Source: Desulfobulbaceae bacterium UBA5173
GTDB taxonomy: Bacteria; Desulfobacterota; Desulfobulbia; Desulfobulbales; Desulfobulbaceae
Direction: 5' to 3'
Length of the DNA stretch: 32,646 bases
NCBI GenBank assembly: GCA_002413355.1
Contig: DHWV01000032.1
Coordinates: 4,798-37,443 of the forward strand
The first letter of the stretch is position 1. Each line of letters opens with the position of its first letter. Below the pieces are notes generated by a model. The model saw only the letters and a program-made list of their open reading frames with translations. It did not search any database and had not been told where the DNA came from. The position numbers and the translations under genes are program-made. Of this stretch, positions 23,076 to 30,504 are shown piece by piece.

Positions 23076-23105
23076 ATTAAACTCTACAACAGGGGTTTCT
23101 GTCAA
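23076..23105 (-). promoter_or_regulatory. Sigma70-type promoter of rplU-rpmA
   Basis: On the minus strand a consensus TTGACA (23105-23100) is followed after 18 bases by TTTAAT (23081-23076) in an AT-rich stretch. A leader of about 60-70 bases would precede the L21 start, with AGGAGG at its end. Confidence 0.6.
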
Positions 23106-23167
23106 GGGCAAAAAAACGCCGGGCCAAATAAGGGCAGCCTCGATTAGAGGAAGAACCTTCCTTTTCC

Positions 23168-23196
23168 TTGCCTAACGCAGGCTGTTTCATTATACT
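23168..23196 (+). promoter_or_regulatory. Sigma70-type promoter of the rubredoxin gene
   Basis: TTGCCT (23168-23173), a 17-base spacer and TATACT (23191-23196) form a rightward promoter. Transcription would start near 23203, giving a leader of about 70 bases. It is divergent from the rplU promoter about 60 bases away. Confidence 0.68.
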
Positions 23197-23272
23197 TGTC
23201 AGTATGCTGAACGGCCTGCGGGCTGTTCCCGGAATCTGCATCCGCCTTAATCATCCATTGAAGGAGCAAATT

Positions 23273-23428
23273 ATGCAGAAGTACGAGTGCCCCTGTGGCT
23301 ATGTGTATGACCCGGAAGAGGGTGATCTGGACAGCGGCGTTGAGCCGGGTACCACGTTTGACGACCTGCCCGACGACTGGGTCTGTCCAAAATGCCAAGC
23401 CGAAAAGGAACATTTTTACCCGGCTTGA
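23273..23428 (+). CDS. Rubredoxin with CxC first knuckle
   Basis: 51 residues, the size of a simple rubredoxin, which carries one electron on an Fe(Cys)4 site. GYVYDPEEGDLDSGVEPGT, FDDLPDDWVCPKC and the aromatic residues are standard. The first metal-binding knuckle reads C6-P-C8-G, one residue shorter than the classical C-x2-C-G, and the second is C38-P-K-C41 followed by Q where most have G. The DNA is unambiguous in frame and the rest of the fold is intact, so four Cys ligands remain. I recall other anaerobe rubredoxins with CPCGY, so it may be a subfamily, not a defect. Start: ATG at 23273, AAGGAG seven bases upstream. Its probable partners are O2/superoxide-reducing enzymes elsewhere. Confidence 0.94.
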   Translation: MQKYECPCGYVYDPEEGDLDSGVEPGTTFDDLPDDWVCPKCQAEKEHFYPA

Positions 23429-23436
23429 CACTGCTG

Positions 23437-23460
23437 ACCGGCAGGCGGCCTGCTGCCGGT
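23437..23460 (+). terminator. Hairpin between rubredoxin and SYLF genes
   Basis: ACCGGCAG (23437-23444) and CTGCCGGT (23453-23460) form a perfect eight-base-pair stem eight bases after the rubredoxin stop. There is no T run after it, so it may stabilise the rubredoxin mRNA or attenuate read-through more than terminate it. Confidence 0.45.
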
Positions 23461-23491
23461 TCATGAAAATAACCTTCAGAGGATGAAGCTC

Positions 23492-24364
23492 ATGGTTCCG
23501 TTCCGTCTCCCAGCCCTTGCTCTGCTTTTTTCCCTGCTTGCCGTCCTGCCTTTTTCTGACCGCCGCGCCACAGCAGCGGACAGTCTTGACGAGGCCCAGA
23601 CCTTGGTGCTGAAAAGTCAAGCTGTCTTCAAGAGTTTCATGAATGATCCCGGCATGGTCTGGTTTCATGAAAATGTCGGCGCAGCGCGGGGCATCCTGAT
23701 CGTGCCGCAGATGCTGAGAGGCGGCTTTATTGTCGGCGGCTCCGGTGGCTCCGGCGCACTGCTGGTGCGTGACCGCAGCTCAGGCTCGTGGAGTTATCCC
23801 GCCTTCTACACCATCGGCTCGCTCTCGCTGGGCCTGCAAATCGGCGCGGACGCATCCGAGCTGGTGCTGTTGATCATGACCGATCGGGGCTTAAACGCCA
23901 TGCTCTCCACCGAGATCAAGGCCGGGGCGGACATCTCCATCGCCGCTGGACCGCTCGGCCGCAACGCCAAGGCCCAGACCGCTGACGTGCTGGCCTTTGG
24001 CCGCGCCAAAGGTGCCTTTGGCGGGGTTTCCATCGAGGGGGCAGTGATTGAGCCGCGTGATTTTTGGAACAGCGCGTATTACGGCGCACGAATCAGCCCG
24101 TTGGACATCCTGATGCGGCGGACAGCCAAAAATCCTCAATCCGAGCAGCTACGCAGCCTGATGCCGGGCAGTCGGACACAACAGCCGCAGCCCCTGCCGT
24201 ATCAATCCGGCTATCAAAGCGATGAGTTCAGCAATCCAGATCCTCGCCCTTCTCCGCTACAGGATTACCCTGACAGAGAAGACTATGGCCCTGCTCCAAA
24301 AAAAGCGTGGCAAAACCCTGATCATTCTTGGCGCAATCCAGATCAGCCTCAAAACATGCCATAA
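23492..24364 (+). CDS. SYLF-domain (Ysc84-like) lipid-binding protein, exported
   Basis: About 290 residues. A signal peptide (hydrophobic stretch LPALALLFSLLAVLPF, cleavage near ATAAD) precedes a SYLF/DUF500 domain of about 190 residues: RGILIVPQMLRGGFIVGGSGGSGALLVR, WSYPAFYTIGSLSLGLQIGADASELVLLIM, KAGADISIAAGPLGRNA and the family-typical SKGAFGG-like AKGAFGGVSIEGAVIEP. Eukaryotic relatives bind phosphoinositides; bacterial ones are periplasmic or envelope-associated with unknown lipid ligand. The last ~70 residues are low-complexity, rich in P, Q, D, N and Y, and probably disordered. The ATG at 23483 touches the AGAGG; the ATG at 23492 has proper spacing and is preferred. A terminator follows the gene. 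Confidence 0.86.
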   Translation: MVPFRLPALALLFSLLAVLPFSDRRATAADSLDEAQTLVLKSQAVFKSFMNDPGMVWFHENVGAARGILIVPQMLRGGFIVGGSGGSGALLVRDRSSGSWSYPAFYTIGSLSLGLQIGADASELVLLIMTDRGLNAMLSTEIKAGADISIAAGPLGRNAKAQTADVLAFGRAKGAFGGVSIEGAVIEPRDFWNSAYYGARISPLDILMRRTAKNPQSEQLRSLMPGSRTQQPQPLPYQSGYQSDEFSNPDPRPSPLQDYPDREDYGPAPKKAWQNPDHSWRNPDQPQNMP

Positions 24365-24401
24365 CGCAGGTGCGCACGCTGCATTAACTGGTTCTGACGG
24401 G

Positions 24402-24431
24402 ACAAAGGGCGGCAGTGCTGCCCTTTGTTGT
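24402..24431 (+). terminator. Rho-independent terminator after the SYLF gene
   Basis: ACAAAGGGC (24402-24410) and GCCCTTTGT (24420-24428) form a nine-base-pair stem with a self-complementary GGCAGTGCT loop, followed by TTGTTT. It lies 38 bases after the stop codon and separates the SYLF gene from pgi. Confidence 0.68.
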
Positions 24432-24534
24432 TTCAAGGCCGCCCGTTTCAGAACAAAAAAACGCAGCGGTGATCCGGCAGATGATGGACTCGGCCGGGTT
24501 CAATTGACAGTTGCGGAACAAGGAGGGGACGAAG

Positions 24535-26145
24535 ATGACGACATGGAAGGATTTTGCCGACCTAAAGGCTGTGCGACGACTGGAGGAGCTGGCCAGGAAC
24601 CCGTACAATCTGGCACGGCCCGACAGCCTGCCGCCAGAGCGGATTGCTGCCTGCAAGGCCTCTGCCTGCGGCTTTGACCTGCTCTACGCCACCCAGCGCA
24701 TTGACGACGAGGTGCTGGCCGCCTTGCAGGACTTGGCCGTTGAAGCTGGCTTGATCGAACAGTTCAAGACGATGAAGTCTGGGGCGGTGATGAACCGGAT
24801 CATCGGTCAGGCCAGCGAGGAGCGGCAGGTCTTGCACACCGCCAGCCGGGATGTCTTCAGCGATGCGCCCCTTGCCCCGGCGGCCACTGCGCAAGCCAAG
24901 GAACAGCTATCGCGCCTAAAGCAATTCTTGGCCGATGTGGACAGCGGGGCAATCTGCAATGAGCAGGGCGAACCGTTCATTGCCATGTTGCAAGTGGGCA
25001 TTGGCGGCTCTGATCTCGGCCCCCGCGCTTTATATCTCGCCTTGGAGAAGTATCGCCTGCCGGGCCGCAAGGCCGCCTTCATCGCCAATGTTGATCCAGA
25101 CGACGCAGCCGCCGTGCTCGCCAGCCTTGATCTCTCGCGCACCCTCATCAACGTGGTGTCCAAGAGCGGCACGACGCTGGAGACGCGCACCAACGAGGAG
25201 TTGGTCAGGGCAGCCTTGGTTCATGCCGGACTGAACCCGACCCGCCACTTGGTCGCAGTTACCGGCGCGGGCAGCCCGATGGACGATCCGGCCAAGTATC
25301 TCGCCGCCTTCCACATGTATGACTATATCGGCGGGCGGTATTCCGCCACGTCAATGGTCGGCGGAGTAACGCTGGGTTTTGCCTTGGGCTATGATGCCTT
25401 TATCGAGGTACTGCGCGGGGCGCACGAGATGGATAACACAGCGGAGCAGCAGGACATCCGCACCAATCTCCCTCTGCTGATGGCCATGCTCGGCATCTGG
25501 AACCGCAACTTCCTTGGCTATAACACGGTGGCTGTGCTTCCCTACAGCCAAGCTCTGCTGCGCTTCCCGGCCCATCTTCAGCAATGCGACATGGAGAGCA
25601 ACGGCAAGCAGGTCAGCCGCTTGGGCACGCCGGTGACGTGGAAGACCGGGCCGATTGTTTGGGGCGAGCCGGGCACTAACGGTCAGCACGCCTTTTATCA
25701 GCTCATCCACCAAGGCACGGAGACCGTGCCAACAGAGTTCATCGGCTTCCGCCGCCCGCAGCATGGGAGCGACATCACCGTGAGCGGCACCACCTCGCAG
25801 CAGAAGCTGGTGGCGAACATGCTCGCCCAGTCGCTGGCCTTGGCCTTGGGCCGCGAGCACGAAAATCCGAACAAACGCTTTACCGGTAACCGGCCCAGCT
25901 CAGTGCTGATCACAGACCAGCTCACGCCCTATACGATGGGTGCACTGCTCGCCCTGTACGAGAACCGCATCGCCTTGCAAGGCTTCTGCTGGAACATCAA
26001 CTCCTTTGATCAGGAAGGCGTGCAGCTCGGCAAGGTGCTGGCTGATCGCCTGCTCGGCGTGCTGGCTGGGACAAAAGTGCTTGGCCCGGATGCACCGGAG
26101 AGCAGTTTACTCAAGGCGGCGGGCATGGTGTCAGGACAGCAGTGA
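24535..26145 (+). CDS. pgi: Glucose-6-phosphate isomerase
   Basis: 536 residues, full length for the large-type Pgi interconverting glucose-6-phosphate and fructose-6-phosphate. Landmarks: MLQVGIGGSDLGPRAL, VSKSGTTLETRTNEEL (the phosphate-binding SxSGTT), YIGGRYSATSMVG, GEPGTNGQHAFYQLIHQG containing the catalytic His, and the C-terminal SFDQEGVQLGKVLA with the conserved Lys. The frame is open from a TTG at 24511, but ATG 24535 with GGAGG upstream is the start. It is followed 34 bases later by cvpA; pgl lies further downstream on the same strand, so two sugar-phosphate enzymes are loosely clustered without zwf. Confidence 0.97.
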   Translation: MTTWKDFADLKAVRRLEELARNPYNLARPDSLPPERIAACKASACGFDLLYATQRIDDEVLAALQDLAVEAGLIEQFKTMKSGAVMNRIIGQASEERQVLHTASRDVFSDAPLAPAATAQAKEQLSRLKQFLADVDSGAICNEQGEPFIAMLQVGIGGSDLGPRALYLALEKYRLPGRKAAFIANVDPDDAAAVLASLDLSRTLINVVSKSGTTLETRTNEELVRAALVHAGLNPTRHLVAVTGAGSPMDDPAKYLAAFHMYDYIGGRYSATSMVGGVTLGFALGYDAFIEVLRGAHEMDNTAEQQDIRTNLPLLMAMLGIWNRNFLGYNTVAVLPYSQALLRFPAHLQQCDMESNGKQVSRLGTPVTWKTGPIVWGEPGTNGQHAFYQLIHQGTETVPTEFIGFRRPQHGSDITVSGTTSQQKLVANMLAQSLALALGREHENPNKRFTGNRPSSVLITDQLTPYTMGALLALYENRIALQGFCWNINSFDQEGVQLGKVLADRLLGVLAGTKVLGPDAPESSLLKAAGMVSGQQ

Positions 26146-26179
26146 AACACTCCTCCTCTTTCACCTGATGGTGAGTAGC

Positions 26180-26818
26180 ATGACATTGACGTTGAACGAC
26201 ATCAGCACCTTTGATTGGATCATCGCAGCGATTCTCGCGCTCTTCCTTCTGCGCGGCCTCTGCATCGGCTTTGTCCGCCAGCTTGCAGCCTCTGTCGCCT
26301 TAATCGGCAGTTACTGGCTGGCCGGGGAATATGTCGGCGAAGTCATTCCCTTGGTGAAAGAATTCATCCAGCGGCCCGGTGCGGTCTTTCTGGTCAGCTT
26401 TGTTGGCCTGTTCCTGTTGTCTCTCCTCCTTTTCGCCCTGATCGGCCAGCTACTGCACAAAATGCTGGAGGTCAGTTTGCTGGGCTGGACGGATCGGCTT
26501 GCCGGGGGAATACTTGGCGTGGCCAGAGGCGCAGTCGTCGTGACGCTGCTGCACATGTTTTTGTCGGCGGCCCTGCCCCCGCTCTTTGCTGATGCGCTGA
26601 CCGTGCCCTATCTTGATCAAGGGGCGGCAATCGTCCGGCAGTTCATCCGCAATGTCAGCGTGCGGGATGATCTCAAGCCGAGACCGCCGGAGAAGGTAAA
26701 GAAGGAGCAGGGCAGCAAGGCGCAGCCTGCGGCAAAGGTGATGCCCGGCACCATCCCGGACAGCGAAACCCCTGCTCCGCCAGTGATGAAACAGGAGCAG
26801 CCAGCCGCGCCGCGTTAA
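26180..26818 (+). CDS. cvpA: CvpA-family membrane protein
   Basis: 212 residues with four membrane segments typical of CvpA (colicin V production/envelope homeostasis) family: FDWIIAAILALFLLRGLCIGFVRQ, LAASVALIGSYWLAG, AVFLVSFVGLFLLSLLLFALIG, then GWTDRLAGGILGVARGAVVVTLL, where DR-x-G-G-x-x-G-x-x-R/KG is the family signature. The C-terminal ~55 residues are charged and proline-rich (KPRPPEKVKKEQGSK...) and likely cytoplasmic and disordered. ATG 26180 with GGTGAG upstream is chosen over 26168. The exact role is unclear; homologues affect envelope permeability and biofilm formation. Its stop overlaps the stop of the convergent gene by four bases. Confidence 0.84.
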   Translation: MTLTLNDISTFDWIIAAILALFLLRGLCIGFVRQLAASVALIGSYWLAGEYVGEVIPLVKEFIQRPGAVFLVSFVGLFLLSLLLFALIGQLLHKMLEVSLLGWTDRLAGGILGVARGAVVVTLLHMFLSAALPPLFADALTVPYLDQGAAIVRQFIRNVSVRDDLKPRPPEKVKKEQGSKAQPAAKVMPGTIPDSETPAPPVMKQEQPAAPR

Positions 26819-27339
26819 TCGTTCACCAACGCAGCGGCGATCTCGACTTTGGTCAGCCTCCAGCCGCCGGGCTGCTTCTGCAAAGCCAGCGTGACCGGAG
26901 CCGACACTGCTGCCGGAGGAGCTTGAGATGTCTGCCGTTCCAGCAGCACGGTTGCCTGCACTGCCGCTTCGCCTTTCGCCGGGAAAGCAATGCGTATGTC
27001 GGTAAAGGTGGCAGCAATCGTCTCATAGCGGTCGCGGTAGTGCATCAAATACATGATGGCCATGTCCGGTTCCAGCGTGTCGCTGAAGCGGCTCTCCGGC
27101 ACGGTCACTTGGCAACCGGCAGCCAACGCCTCTTTAATCTCCCGCATCTTGAGGGCCATCTCCATGGTGCTTTCTTGGCGGCTTTTCTTGTTCACCTCCC
27201 AAGACAAGCCAATGAGTTGCCGTTTGATCACCTGTTTGTCGGACAGATACCAGCAGAGCCAGCCAACTAAGATTAAGGCCAGCACCCCGCCGATCACGGC
27301 ATATTTGCGCTCCATGAGCAATTCTTTACTGAACACCAT
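26815..27339 (-). CDS. Membrane-anchored protein of unknown function, NTF2-like domain possible
   Basis: 174 residues with one N-terminal membrane helix (YAVIGGVLALILVGWLCWYL, about 13-32) and a soluble C-terminal part of about 140 residues. The pattern of a helical N-terminal part (RQESTMEMALKMREIKEAL), then IMYLMHYRDRYETIAATFTDIRIAF and alternating strands ending GGWRLTKVEI, resembles NTF2/SnoaL-like domains such as those called 'nuclear transport factor 2 family', but no active residues can be named. The ATG at 27339 is well supported by GAGGTG seven bases upstream; an inner ATG at 27315 is weaker. It is convergent with cvpA and divergent from pgl. Confidence 0.65.
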   Translation of the reverse strand: MVFSKELLMERKYAVIGGVLALILVGWLCWYLSDKQVIKRQLIGLSWEVNKKSRQESTMEMALKMREIKEALAAGCQVTVPESRFSDTLEPDMAIMYLMHYRDRYETIAATFTDIRIAFPAKGEAAVQATVLLERQTSQAPPAAVSAPVTLALQKQPGGWRLTKVEIAAALVND

Positions 27340-27440
27340 GAGTTCACCTCACAAGGACAGAGTTAATCGTGCTGAATACTGTACCTGTTCAGTAGGGCAG
27401 CCGCAAGGCCTGCCGGAACAATTCACAGTCATGAAGAGCG

Positions 27441-28136
27441 ATGGAGCTGCACACCTTTCCTGACCGGCAGACGCTGGCCGCCACGCTGGCGGAGCATCTT
27501 GCCGATGCGTTGCGGAGGAGCATCACTGCGCAGGGCCGGGCAAGTTTGGCCGTGTCTGGCGGATCGACACCTGTGCCGCTGTTTGAACGCCTCTCCGAAG
27601 CAAACCTTCCTTGGCGGAATGTGCTGATTACCTTGGCGGATGAACGCTGGGTGGATGCCTCGTCACCTGATTCCAATGAAGCCTTGGTACGTAGGCATCT
27701 GCTTCAGAACCGGGCTGCCGAGGCTCGGTTTATTGGCCTGAAAACAGCGTCCGCAACGGCTGAAGAGGGCGAGGCGGAATGCGTTCAGCAGCTCCGGCGC
27801 AGCATTCCCCTGCCCTTCACCGCCGTTCTGCTTGGCATGGGCAATGACGGCCACACCGCCTCGCTCTTTCCCTGCGCGGAACAGCTTGCGCACGCGGCAG
27901 ACATGGGTTGCGGCACCATCTGCGCCGCGCTCAGGCCGCAGACCGCGCCCCATGAGCGGATGAGCCTGACGCTGCCAACGCTTTTGGCCACGCAGGAGAT
28001 CGTGCTGCACATCACCGGGCTGGACAAGAAGGCGGTGCTGGACAAGGCCTTGGCTGACGGCCCGCCAGAAGCCATGCCTATCCGTTTCATCCTCCGGCAG
28101 CAGGCCGTCCCGGTGTCGGTGTATTGGGCGGCGTAG
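27441..28136 (+). CDS. pgl: 6-phosphogluconolactonase
   Basis: 231 residues, normal for the DevB/Pgl type of lactonase, the second step of the oxidative pentose phosphate pathway. Visible: LAVSGGSTPVPLFERL, ITLADERWVDASSPDSNE, AVLLGMGNDGHTASLFP (the catalytic/phosphate-binding signature), RMSLTLPTLLATQEIVLHITG and DKKAVL. There is no nearby zwf or gnd. Only a weak GAAGAG precedes the start, and another ATG lies eleven bases upstream out of frame. Its last 50 bases overlap the end of the convergent ATPase gene, so both stops are inside each other's coding region. Confidence 0.94.
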   Translation: MELHTFPDRQTLAATLAEHLADALRRSITAQGRASLAVSGGSTPVPLFERLSEANLPWRNVLITLADERWVDASSPDSNEALVRRHLLQNRAAEARFIGLKTASATAEEGEAECVQQLRRSIPLPFTAVLLGMGNDGHTASLFPCAEQLAHAADMGCGTICAALRPQTAPHERMSLTLPTLLATQEIVLHITGLDKKAVLDKALADGPPEAMPIRFILRQQAVPVSVYWAA

Positions 28137-28992
28137 ATAATTTCCCCGCAATCCACCGCCCCAGCAGCGGCACACGGAACGACCAGCCGCCGTTCTCTTG
28201 GACAAGCACTTCCTTGCGCACCAGCACCGGCGCGGCTGCGGCCAGGTTCGGCGTGACCTGCTCTCCCTTGGCCAAGGCGCGGAGCAACTCCCGCTGCTCG
28301 TCCGTCAGGGCGCGCTGGAACTCATCAAAGTAGTAATGCCCGTGCTCAAAGGCGGCGGGGATGACCGCCTCCACATCGCTGACCTGCACGGTCTTGGCCT
28401 TCTTCCGGTTCAGGTGGTCAACCGCCTCTTGGCAGAGGAGCTGGATAAGAAACGGCTGCCCTTGCGTGAGCTGCCAGACCGCCTCCGCCGCGTCCTCCGG
28501 CCAGATATCCGGGAAGTCCTCCACCGGCCTGATGATCAGCTCCATCGCATCGTCCTTGTCCAAGCAGCTGACGCGCAGGCTGCGGGTGTTGATCAGGCAG
28601 TCGCTCCAGTGCGGGGATAGCTCCTCCGGCGTGTGCGCCCCGGCAAAGAGGAGCGTCCAGCGGCTGCGGTGCTGAATGAGGTGACGGAGGAAGTTGAGCG
28701 GGGCGCGGCTGCCTGTGGCCGTGACAATCTCCTCGATCCGCTCGAACTCGTCTAAGCAGACCAGCAGTGTCTTGCCGTCAGCAGCCTGCTCGACCGCATC
28801 CATCCAATGGCGCAGGGCAACAAAGGGGTCGCGGGCCAGCTCGTCCCTGTCCGGCTGCGGCAGGGTCAGGCGGTGCGACTGCCGGGCCGAGCGGATGAGC
28901 TGATCCGCCAGCTCTCCGGCAAAGCCGCTCAGGGTGAGAACATCAGCCAGATGCTGGCAGTCCACGAACAGGGGCAGGATGTCCGAGGGCAT
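28087..28992 (-). CDS. AAA/STAND-type ATPase, C-terminal part (downstream of a frameshift)
   Basis: About 300 residues continuing the ATPase domain of the gene at 28929-30431 in a frame shifted by one base. The frame opens near 29013, with GYLPKQMPSDILPLFVDCQ joining the broken Walker A of the upstream piece. Present here: Walker B TLLVCLDEFERIEE, a sensor strand WTLLFAGAHTPEE, the sensor 2-type QLTQGQPFLIQLLCQEAVDHL and a C-terminal winged-helix-like segment (LTDEQRELLRALAKGEQ ... WSFRVPLLGRWI). Reconstructed with one base restored, the whole protein has about 781 residues. The ATG at 28992 is unlikely to be a true start, since it lies inside the domain. The 3' end overlaps pgl by 50 bases. 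Confidence 0.78.
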   Translation of the reverse strand: MPSDILPLFVDCQHLADVLTLSGFAGELADQLIRSARQSHRLTLPQPDRDELARDPFVALRHWMDAVEQAADGKTLLVCLDEFERIEEIVTATGSRAPLNFLRHLIQHRSRWTLLFAGAHTPEELSPHWSDCLINTRSLRVSCLDKDDAMELIIRPVEDFPDIWPEDAAEAVWQLTQGQPFLIQLLCQEAVDHLNRKKAKTVQVSDVEAVIPAAFEHGHYYFDEFQRALTDEQRELLRALAKGEQVTPNLAAAAPVLVRKEVLVQENGGWSFRVPLLGRWIAGKLSTPPNTPTPGRPAAGG

Positions 28993-30431
28993 CTGCTTGG
29001 GCAGATAGCCGAGCTTTTGCCGCTGCGCCTGCCGCCGTGCAGCACCAAGGTGGGCGGCTGGGCCGAGAGGATCAGGCTGTCAATCTGGCGGTAGAGGTCG
29101 CGGCGGCCTTTGAACAGGCTGCCTGCCTTGTCCGGCTCCAAGGGCGGGCCGGGCAGATAGACCTGCGGTATCTCCTCGCTGCGCCGGGCTGCCTCGCGCA
29201 GGACGCGCTGCTCGGTTTCCAGAAGCCGCAGCCAGTGATCCAGCACGCTGCCAAGGGCAGTCGCCTCGCGGGCGGAGGCATCAGCCAGACCGTTGCGCAG
29301 GCGGACGAGCTTGCCGCAGACCTGCTTCAGCCGCTCCTCCTGCCGGTAGGGCGAGCTGGCCTCCAAGGCGGCGGCGGTGTCTTGGCTGAGTTCCAAGCAG
29401 GCGGTGATCTTCCCGGCAAGCTCGGCAGGCAGCCAGTCTAACTGCGCCCGCACCTCGGCAATCTCCTTGGCAGAACCGCAGCGGCTGAAGCTCTCCGCAG
29501 CAATGAGGAGCATGGCCTTGCCTGCGGTCTTCTGCTGATTGGTGGAGCTGATCAGGTAGCTGATGGTCTGGCGGGCGGCGGCTTGGTTCTCCTGATAGGC
29601 TTCAGCGATGAAGCCGGGCAGGAACGGCAGGGGCAGGATGATAAGCTGGTCGAACTGCGGTGGCAGGAAGCGCAGGCGGCTGGCAGGAGGGACAGGCGCG
29701 AGCTTGAGGCAGAGCGTCCAGAGAAGCTCAGGCAACCAAAAGTAGATGCGCAGCACACCGAAGACAAGGGAAGCACCGAACGCCACGCCAAACACCGCCA
29801 CGCCTAACGCCATGCCGAACGCCCTATCTGCTGCACCGGATACCATCATACCGACAGCTACACCAAGCACTCCGCCTGCCGCCACACTGAATGCCACGCC
29901 TCCCGCCATACTTCCCGCCATGCCAAATACTACGCCGAACCCCACGCCTGCCGCCACGCCGAACGCCGCATCTCTCAGCAGGCTGTCAGCGATAAGGTGC
30001 TTGGGCAGAAAAGCGGAAGCAGGCATCAAGATCATCGCTACTATGCCAACCAGCAAGACGGTATCTTCTCCCAGCTTCCTTCTGATTGCCCGAATAATTA
30101 GCTGCCCTGTCAGCCAGCCAAGGAGAGCGAGGCTGCTCTTGAGCCAGTTGAAGTGCAGGCTGTAAGAAAGAAGCCGGGCCGCTGTTTCCGCCAGTGGCAC
30201 ATAGAGAAAGACCGCTATTATCGGCACCAGAGCAGTCAGCCACCAGCCTTGCTCATCGTAGCGTTGCAGGCGCAGGTTGGCCTTGGCTGCTGCCGAGCGG
30301 CGGTAGATGTTGTTGATGTTGTCCTCGTAGGAATTGGTGATCTCTGGGCAGATATCCCGCACGTGCTGCTTCAGGGTGAAGGGCTTGAAGTAGCTCCAGT
30401 ACAGCAGCAGGCATTCTTTCACGTACTGCAT
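28929..30431 (-). CDS. Membrane-embedded AAA/STAND-type ATPase, N-terminal part (frameshifted in Walker A)
   Basis: From the ATG at 30431 (AAGGAG upstream), 500 residues: a helical N-terminus (VKECLLLYWSYFKPFTLKQH), two membrane segments at about 65-85 and 95-115, one at about 125-140, then a stretch of about 70 residues with Gly every fourth position (AFGVAAGVGFGVVFGMAG and similar), another hydrophobic helix, a soluble helical region of about 200 residues and the Walker A GGRRSGKSS at 465-473. There the frame breaks: the next family residues lie in the -1 frame (entry 28087-28992). The frame is open back to 30686, but that part covers the repeat array and is not native. Paired with a paralogous ATPase upstream. 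Function unknown; a membrane-associated signalling or defence ATPase is inferred from architecture. Confidence 0.75.
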   Translation of the reverse strand: MQYVKECLLLYWSYFKPFTLKQHVRDICPEITNSYEDNINNIYRRSAAAKANLRLQRYDEQGWWLTALVPIIAVFLYVPLAETAARLLSYSLHFNWLKSSLALLGWLTGQLIIRAIRRKLGEDTVLLVGIVAMILMPASAFLPKHLIADSLLRDAAFGVAAGVGFGVVFGMAGSMAGGVAFSVAAGGVLGVAVGMMVSGAADRAFGMALGVAVFGVAFGASLVFGVLRIYFWLPELLWTLCLKLAPVPPASRLRFLPPQFDQLIILPLPFLPGFIAEAYQENQAAARQTISYLISSTNQQKTAGKAMLLIAAESFSRCGSAKEIAEVRAQLDWLPAELAGKITACLELSQDTAAALEASSPYRQEERLKQVCGKLVRLRNGLADASAREATALGSVLDHWLRLLETEQRVLREAARRSEEIPQVYLPGPPLEPDKAGSLFKGRRDLYRQIDSLILSAQPPTLVLHGGRRSGKSSAICPSRCPRTSCPCSWTASIWLMFSP

Positions 30432-30504
30432 GGGTGCTCCTTGGTTGATGCGCCATTGCCAAGAGCGCGTTGTGCGCCCGCCTTCCTTCCCGCCAAAGAG
30501 CGAG

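Noticed and set aside
23144..23668. Leftward 174-codon frame
   Set aside because: It is antisense to rubredoxin and the start of the SYLF gene, both well supported.
29011..29021. Programmed -1 ribosomal frameshift in the ATPase gene
   Set aside because: The sequence C-AAA-AGC does not fit X-XXY-YYZ and the re-paired codons would be poor; a lost base is simpler.
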